A stretch of 64,000 bases of DNA, from NCBI RefSeq assembly GCF_003001815.1, contig NZ_PVMZ01000002.1:496001-560000 (forward strand), written 5' to 3'. The position numbers and the translations under genes were made by a program. This DNA is from Actinoplanes italicus (GTDB lineage: Bacteria; Actinomycetota; Actinomycetes; Mycobacteriales; Micromonosporaceae). This document shows, piece after piece, positions 59,012 through 64,000 of this stretch (positions within the stretch are counted from its first letter, which is position 1; each line of letters begins with the position of its first letter). The notes beneath the pieces were generated by a model. That model worked only from the letters and a program-made list of their open reading frames with translations, made no database searches and was not told where the DNA came from.

Positions 59012-60322
59012 GTGGGCACCTTCTGGGGGCCGGACTTCGCAATGCTGGAGAGCGACGATCCGGAGATCGCGGCCGTGCTCGTCGACGAGGTGGCCCGCCA
59101 GCGGGACACGCTCCAGCTGATCGCGAGCGAGAGTTTCACGTCACCGGCGGTGTTGGCGGCGCTCGGCTCCACCCTGGCGAACAAGTACGCCGAGGGATAT
59201 CCGGGGCAGCGCTACTACGGTGGCTGCGCGAATGTGGACCGGGCCGAGACGCTGGCCGTGGAGCGGGCCAAGGACCTGTTCGCCGCCGAGCACGTCAACG
59301 TGCAGCCGCACTCCGGTGCGTGCGCGAACCTGGCGGCGTACGCGGCGCTGGCCGAGCCGGGTGACGTGGTGCTGGCCATGGGCCTGCCGCACGGTGGCCA
59401 CCTCACCCACGGCAGCCGGGCCAACTTCTCCGGCAAGTGGTTCCACCCGATCGCCTACCGGGTCACCCCGGACACCGAGGAGATCGACTACGACGAGGTA
59501 CGCGATCTGGCGCTGGCCCATCGGCCCAAGCTGATCATCTGTGGCGCCACGTCGTACCCGCGGCTGATCGACTTCGCCCGCTTCCGCGCGATCGCCGACG
59601 AGGTGGGCGCATACCTGCTGGTCGACGCGGCGCACTTCATCGGCCTGGTGGCCGGGCGGGCGGTGCCCTCGCCGGTGCCGCATGCCGACGTGGTCACCGG
59701 AACGACGCACAAGGCGCTGCGCGGCCCGCGCGGCGGCATGATCATCTGCCGGGGTGACCTGGCGCAGCGCATCGACAAGGCGGTCTTCCCGTTTGCCCAG
59801 GGCGGTCCGATGATGCACACCATCGCGGCCAAGGCGGTCGCGTTCCGGGAGGCCGGCACACCGGCCTTCCGCGGGTACGCGAACCAGACGGTCCGCAACG
59901 CGAGGGCGCTCACCGGCGGACTGGCCGGCGAGGGCATGCGCCCGGTCACCGGCGGCACCGACAACCATCTCGCGGTGCTCGACCTCCGCGAGGTCGGCGT
60001 CACCGGGCGCGAGGCCGAGGCGCGGTGCGCCCGGGCGGGCATCGCCCTCAACAAGAACCCGGTGCCGTACGACCCGGAGCGTCCCGCCGTGGCCTCGGGT
60101 GTCCGGGTCGGCACGCCCAGCGTGACCTCGCAGGGGATGCGCGAGGGCGAGATGCTGCGGATCGCCGGTCTGATCGGCCGGGTGGTACGCGACGGCACAC
60201 CGACCACGGCCGGGGAGGCGGTGATCCGCGAGGCGGCCGACGAGGTGCGCGAGATCGTCGGCGGCTTCCCGCCCTATCCGCTCGACACGGAATTGCCGGT
60301 GGATTCCGCGTTGGCGCGCTGA
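59012..60322 (+). CDS. glyA: Serine hydroxymethyltransferase
   Basis: 436 residues from GTG 59012, preferred over ATG 59000 because of the TATGCT box; ATG 59042 (MLESDDPEIA) would match the usual family start. Fold type I PLP enzyme: RDTLQLIASESF, GYPGQRYYGG, and the cofactor Lys234 in GTTHKALRGPRGG. Interconverts serine and glycine while loading one-carbon units on tetrahydrofolate. It lies just upstream of the ATP synthase genes on the same strand. Confidence 0.94.
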   Translation: MGTFWGPDFAMLESDDPEIAAVLVDEVARQRDTLQLIASESFTSPAVLAALGSTLANKYAEGYPGQRYYGGCANVDRAETLAVERAKDLFAAEHVNVQPHSGACANLAAYAALAEPGDVVLAMGLPHGGHLTHGSRANFSGKWFHPIAYRVTPDTEEIDYDEVRDLALAHRPKLIICGATSYPRLIDFARFRAIADEVGAYLLVDAAHFIGLVAGRAVPSPVPHADVVTGTTHKALRGPRGGMIICRGDLAQRIDKAVFPFAQGGPMMHTIAAKAVAFREAGTPAFRGYANQTVRNARALTGGLAGEGMRPVTGGTDNHLAVLDLREVGVTGREAEARCARAGIALNKNPVPYDPERPAVASGVRVGTPSVTSQGMREGEMLRIAGLIGRVVRDGTPTTAGEAVIREAADEVREIVGGFPPYPLDTELPVDSALAR

Positions 60323-60485
60323 ATCGGGCGGGGATCGAATTCCCGGCGAGATTTCCGGGAACGCGACCTTAACGAGCGCTAACGGTGCGCCGACGTGATT
60401 CCGGCGCGTTCCGGGCACGGTGATAGCGTGACGCGCCATCGGCCGCCCGGGCCGGTGATGTCGGTTGTCGGTGAGGGGTGGAGCG

Positions 60486-60902
60486 GTGAGTGGGGCTCCG
60501 GCGGATCCGGTTGCGAAGGATCCGCGCTGGAAGGTCGAACATCTCCCGGTCCTGACCGCGGTCTCGACGGCGTTGTTGCTGTTCGCGGTCTCGGCGGCGT
60601 TCTTCGCGGCCGGGCCGCAGGCGGCGGTGGGCGCGGCGGCCGGCGTTCTGATCGTGACGTTCAGTTACACCTTGTCCACATTGGTGATCGCCTGGGCGGA
60701 TACCGTCCGGCCGGCTTTGCTGATGCCCCTCGGGATGCTCACCTATGTGGTGAAATACACGTTGTTGGGAGTCGTGCTGGCCTTCGGGGTGAGCAGCGAC
60801 TGGGAGGGCAAGAAGGCGCTCGGGTGGAGCATCGTCGCCGCCGTGGTGGTCTGGACCGGGGTCCAGGCCTGGTGGGTCCACCTGCGCACCACTCGGAAGT
60901 GA
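60486..60902 (+). CDS. atpI: ATP synthase protein I-like membrane protein
   Basis: 138 residues from GTG 60486, with GAGGGG and GGAG just upstream; a TTG start at 60465 is also in frame. Four hydrophobic helices (about 18-40, 44-65, 76-97 and 106-128) with the motif WKVEHL before the first. This is the ATP synthase I layout, found before atpB and thought to help assemble the c-ring. Identification rests on topology and place. It is 164 bp after glyA. Confidence 0.7.
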   Translation: MSGAPADPVAKDPRWKVEHLPVLTAVSTALLLFAVSAAFFAAGPQAAVGAAAGVLIVTFSYTLSTLVIAWADTVRPALLMPLGMLTYVVKYTLLGVVLAFGVSSDWEGKKALGWSIVAAVVVWTGVQAWWVHLRTTRK

Positions 60903-61013
60903 TCTAGGACACCTCGAACCACCTAGTCAACGTTGTGATTTTCGGGCAACCGACCACGATTCGGTGACCTCTCCGCACGTGCCGTGTTCCGATTTGGCGC
61001 GACAGGAGTACCG

Positions 61014-61049
61014 TGTCCAGTCAGTTGCGAGACCCCTGACGCCTGGACA
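61014..61049. promoter_or_regulatory. Inverted repeat in the atp leader region
   Basis: tgtccag (61014-61020) and ctggaca (61043-61049) pair, with an inner tcag/ctga, in the 210-bp interval before the small membrane gene. It could be an attenuator-like leader structure or an operator for the atp operon. Confidence 0.35.
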
Positions 61050-61112
61050 ACTACGGTTGTGCGGGGGGTCCCGCTTAGCTTCGTGTTTCCTGCTGATATC
61101 GTTCGGGCCGTC

Positions 61113-61349
61113 ATGACCGGCCAGAAACCTCCCCACGATCCCCGCGGTGACAACGGTCAAAACCAGCCGCCTGACACGGGCGCAGGGATGACCGCGTTGT
61201 CATATCTCATCGCGGGCATTCTCGTCTGGGGTGGAATCGGCTGGCTTGTCGACTACTTCGTCGGAACCACGGGCATCTTCGCCGGGATCGGCGCGGTCCT
61301 CGGGGTCGCCGGTGGTGTGTACCTCATCGTGCGCCGTCTCGGCGCCTGA
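61113..61349 (+). CDS. AtpZ/AtpI-family small membrane protein
   Basis: 78 residues from ATG 61113. A Pro/Gln/Asp-rich N-terminus (1-25) precedes two helices (about 29-46 and 53-72) joined by a short polar loop; LVWGGIGWLVDYF and the Gly-rich second helix are typical of the AtpZ (ATPase gene 1) family. It lies 12 bp before atpB and is probably the first gene of the main atp operon. The longer reading from 60984 has no supporting codon pattern. Confidence 0.75.
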   Translation: MTGQKPPHDPRGDNGQNQPPDTGAGMTALSYLIAGILVWGGIGWLVDYFVGTTGIFAGIGAVLGVAGGVYLIVRRLGA

Positions 61350-61361
61350 CAGGAAAGGGCC

Positions 61362-62150
61362 ATGGTGATCGGTCAGTCGACGGTCCTCGCGGCGGCGTTC
61401 CCGCCCAGCGTCGAGGATTTCTACCTGCCCAGCATCCTGCCGTGGGGCGAGCACAACGCCTACTGGTTCACCAAGATCACGGTCCTGGTCTGGGTGGCGG
61501 TTGCAGCGATCATCATCTTCTTCCTGATGTCGTACCGGAAGCCGCAGCTCGTACCCACGAAGAAGCAGTGGCTCGCCGAGAGCATCTACGGTTTCGTGCG
61601 GAACAACATCGCGGTCGACATGATCGGCCCGCAGGGTGTGCGCTTCGCGCCGTACCTGACCACGCTCTTCATGTTCATCCTGGTGAACAACTTCTTCGGC
61701 ATCCTGCCGCTCGTGCAGATCTCGCCCATGTCGCACATCGCCTTCCCGGCCGTGCTCGCGGTGGTCAGCTACGTCATGTTCATCTGGGTCGGCATCCGGA
61801 AGCACGGCATCGGCTACTTCAAGATGGCGGTCGTCCCGAACGCCCCGCTGGGCATTCTGCCGCTGCTGGTCCCGATCGAGATCTTCTCGAACTTCCTGGT
61901 CCGGCCGTTCTCGCTGGCGGTTCGTCTCTTCGCCAACATGTTCGCGGGCCACATGCTGCTGCTCGTGTTCACACTCGGCGGCTTCGCGATGATCAACGCG
62001 AACGTGCTGCTGGCGCCGGTCTCGGTGCTGTCCTGGGTGCTCACCATCGCGATCACGTTCCTCGAGTTCATGGTGATCTGCCTCCAGGCCTACGTCTTCA
62101 CGGTGCTGACGGCGAGCTACGTCCAGGGCTCGCTCGCCGACGAGCACTGA
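61362..62150 (+). CDS. atpB: ATP synthase subunit a
   Basis: 262 residues from ATG 61362 with AGGAAAGG upstream. Five to six membrane helices; the essential proton-channel arginine is Arg188 in FSLAVRLFANMFAGH. Forms the half-channels beside the c-ring of Fo. Order atpB-E-F-H-A is conserved. Confidence 0.97.
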   Translation: MVIGQSTVLAAAFPPSVEDFYLPSILPWGEHNAYWFTKITVLVWVAVAAIIIFFLMSYRKPQLVPTKKQWLAESIYGFVRNNIAVDMIGPQGVRFAPYLTTLFMFILVNNFFGILPLVQISPMSHIAFPAVLAVVSYVMFIWVGIRKHGIGYFKMAVVPNAPLGILPLLVPIEIFSNFLVRPFSLAVRLFANMFAGHMLLLVFTLGGFAMINANVLLAPVSVLSWVLTIAITFLEFMVICLQAYVFTVLTASYVQGSLADEH

Positions 62151-62169
62151 GTACCACCGCAACTCGTAA

Positions 62170-62451
<282 letters not shown>

Positions 62452-62481
62452 TAGTCCTTTCCACCTCGTTGGGAGGTCTCC

Positions 62482-63024
62482 ATGCTCACCTATCTCGCTG
62501 CTGCTGAGGGCGCGACCGAGCACAACCCGATCGTGCCTGTATGGCAGGAGATCGTGGTCGGGTCCGTCGCGTTCGGTGTGCTCTGCTTCGTGCTGATCAA
62601 GTTCGTCTTCCCGCAGATGGAGAAGACGTTCCAGGCGCGGGTGGACGCGATCGAGGGCGGCATCAAGCGCGCCGAGGCCGCACAGGCCGAGGCGAACCAG
62701 CTGCTCGAGCAGTACAAGGCTCAGCTCGCCGAGGCTCGGACCGAAGCCGCTCGCATCCGCGACGAGGCCCGGGCCGACGCCGAGGGCATCCGGCAGGACG
62801 TGCTGGCGAAGGCCCGCGAGGAGTCGGACCGCATCATCGCGGCCGGCAACGAGCAGCTGTCCGCCCAGCGCGACTCCATCGTGCGGGAGCTCCGCTCCGA
62901 GGTCGGCACCATCGCGGTCGACCTGGCCAGCAAGATCGTCGGCGAGGCTCTCGCTGACGAGGCCCGCACCCGTGGCACCGTCGAGCGGTTCATCGCCGAC
63001 CTCGACACGGCGGGACAGCGCTGA
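62482..63024 (+). CDS. atpF: ATP synthase subunit b
   Basis: 180 residues from ATG 62482 with GGGAGG at 62470-62475. One N-terminal membrane helix (about 22-45), then a long Ala/Glu/Arg-rich coiled coil (about 50-165), the peripheral stalk. The stop overlaps the atpH start by one base (TGATG). Confidence 0.96.
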   Translation: MLTYLAAAEGATEHNPIVPVWQEIVVGSVAFGVLCFVLIKFVFPQMEKTFQARVDAIEGGIKRAEAAQAEANQLLEQYKAQLAEARTEAARIRDEARADAEGIRQDVLAKAREESDRIIAAGNEQLSAQRDSIVRELRSEVGTIAVDLASKIVGEALADEARTRGTVERFIADLDTAGQR

Positions 63025-63845
63025 TGACGTCGCCGAGCGTAAGCCGCGAGGCCTACGGCGAGGCGTCGGACCGGCTCGTCGCGGACACCGCGTCGGCCAC
63101 GTCCGCGCAGCTGGCGACGGTTGCCGACGAGATCCTGTCGGTGGCCGGCCTGCTGCGGACGGACCTGCGCCTGCGCCGGGCTCTGACCGACCCGTCCCGG
63201 CCCGGTTCCGACCGGGCCGAGCTGATCGGATCACTGCTGTCCGGCAAGGTCTCCCAGGTCACGGTCGACTCGGTGGCCACTCTGGTGGCCGGCCGCTTCG
63301 CCCGCCCTGGACAGCTGCTGGACGCCGCGGAGCACCTGGGTGTCGACGCGCTCCTCGCTTCGGCGGAGCGGGACGGCAAATTGGCCGAGGTCGAGGACGA
63401 ACTGTTCCGGTTCGGCCAGATCGCCACCGGCGACTCCGGCCTGGCCGGTGCGCTGAGCGACGCCAACGTCCCGCTCAGCGTCCGCGTTAAGCTGGTCGAG
63501 GACTTGCTGAAGGGCAAGGCTCAGCCGGCCACCGTCCGCCTCGTCGAGGTGGCGTTGACCGGCTTCGGTGGTCGTGGCTTCGCGGCTTCGCTGAACCGGC
63601 TGGTCGAGGCGACCGCCGAGAAACGCGACCGGGAGGTGGCCTACGTGACGGTGGCCAAGCCGCTCACCGACGCCGAGGAGCAGTCGCTCGCCGCCAAGCT
63701 GTCCGCGTTGTACGGGCGCGATGTGTCGTTGAAGGTGGACGTCGTGCCCGCCGTTCTCGGTGGGGTCAGCGTCCGGGTCGGTTCCGACCTCTACGACGGC
63801 ACGGTCCTGCGCAAGCTGAACGCGGCCAAGCAGGCGTTCGCCTAA
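63024..63845 (+). CDS. atpH: ATP synthase subunit delta
   Basis: 273 residues, longer than the roughly 180 of most bacteria but usual for actinobacteria. The C-terminal part has the OSCP signature VSLKVDVVPAVLGGVSVRVG. Connects the peripheral stalk to the F1 head. Coupled to atpF by TGATG. Unlike in mycobacteria, b and delta are separate proteins rather than a b-delta fusion with a second b subunit. Confidence 0.95.
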   Translation: MTSPSVSREAYGEASDRLVADTASATSAQLATVADEILSVAGLLRTDLRLRRALTDPSRPGSDRAELIGSLLSGKVSQVTVDSVATLVAGRFARPGQLLDAAEHLGVDALLASAERDGKLAEVEDELFRFGQIATGDSGLAGALSDANVPLSVRVKLVEDLLKGKAQPATVRLVEVALTGFGGRGFAASLNRLVEATAEKRDREVAYVTVAKPLTDAEEQSLAAKLSALYGRDVSLKVDVVPAVLGGVSVRVGSDLYDGTVLRKLNAAKQAFA

Positions 63846-63924
63846 TAGCTTTTTCCCCTCGATTCCTTATCGAGAAGCCCCCTCGGCGGCGGTGACGTCC
63901 CGAGCTAGACAGAGAAGGCAGAGG

Positions 63925-64000
63925 ATGGCCGAGCTGACCATCTCCTCGGACGAGATCCGTGGGGCGCTAGAGCGCTACGTCTCGTCCGCCACGAGCGACC
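63925..64000 (+). CDS. atpA: ATP synthase subunit alpha (N-terminus, partial)
   Basis: ATG 63925 with GAAGGCAGAGG upstream; the 25 residues before the window edge (MAELTISSDEIRGALERYV...) match the start of actinobacterial AtpA. The gene continues beyond the right edge. It follows atpH after 79 bp. Confidence 0.93.
   Translation, partial: MAELTISSDEIRGALERYVSSATSD

Noticed and set aside
60984..61112. N-terminal extension of the AtpZ-like protein
   Set aside because: The added residues are Cys/Pro/Val-rich, overlap a leader hairpin and lack the codon bias of the rest.

Overview
The window is about 70% GC with strongly GC-biased third codon positions. It reads as chromosomal DNA of a filamentous actinomycete, most probably Micromonosporaceae (Actinoplanes-like). 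This rests on the block argS-lysA-hom-thrC-thrB-rho-rpmE-prfA-prmC-tsaC-glyA-atp, the secreted GH16 glycanase under a CelR/CebR-like operator, PknB-type kinases, DUF305/DUF3105 proteins and many leaderless-looking starts. The genus is an inference.

Layout. 0-9.2 kb: a PlsC-type acyltransferase, a lipoprotein, an FHA protein, an arginine-catabolic pair (ddaH-rocD), a DUF4190-like membrane protein, clpP, a Nei-type DNA glycosylase and a NodB deacetylase. 9.3-16.5 kb: a carboxylate-amine ligase, GH16-CBM6 glucanase, DedA, a PadR regulator with its membrane partner, a GH13 enzyme and an SDR. 16.5-18.4 kb: a YgiB/YgiC-like pair. 18.4-30 kb: small membrane proteins, Gfo/Idh oxidoreductase, AraC regulator, STAS protein, TetR/DHA2 efflux, a Ser/Thr kinase, a capsule-type glycosyltransferase and two loci of a non-coding repeat family, the larger one ending near tRNA-Arg(CCG). 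30.3-31.8 kb: DUF305/DUF3105 pair.

31.9-64 kb is the conserved core: argS, lysA, hom, thrC, thrB, rho, rpmE, prfA, prmC, threonylcarbamoyl-AMP synthase, glyA and the atp operon, which runs off the right edge inside atpA. Accessory genes interrupt it at three places. MarR, an RND pump and an MFS exporter lie between thrC and thrB. A nitric-oxide synthase oxygenase plus a three-gene RNA-repair cassette (Rnl1-like ligase, T4 Pnkp-like kinase/phosphatase, small second ligase) lies between rho and rpmE. A diguanylate cyclase and a beta-propeller protein lie between prfA and prmC.

How genes work together: lysA, hom, thrC and thrB make lysine, threonine and methionine precursors from aspartate. DdaH and RocD would pass methylarginine or citrulline products to glutamate semialdehyde. 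The RNA-repair genes would heal and seal cleaved RNA. The atp genes build the F1Fo ATP synthase. Strong hairpins close most convergent gene pairs. A TANNNT box six or seven bases before the start codon recurs at nine genes, suggesting leaderless mRNAs. The most unusual content is the RNA-repair cassette with its neighbouring NOS, a pair of 78-bp elements with conserved ends, and the dispersed 62-bp repeat family.
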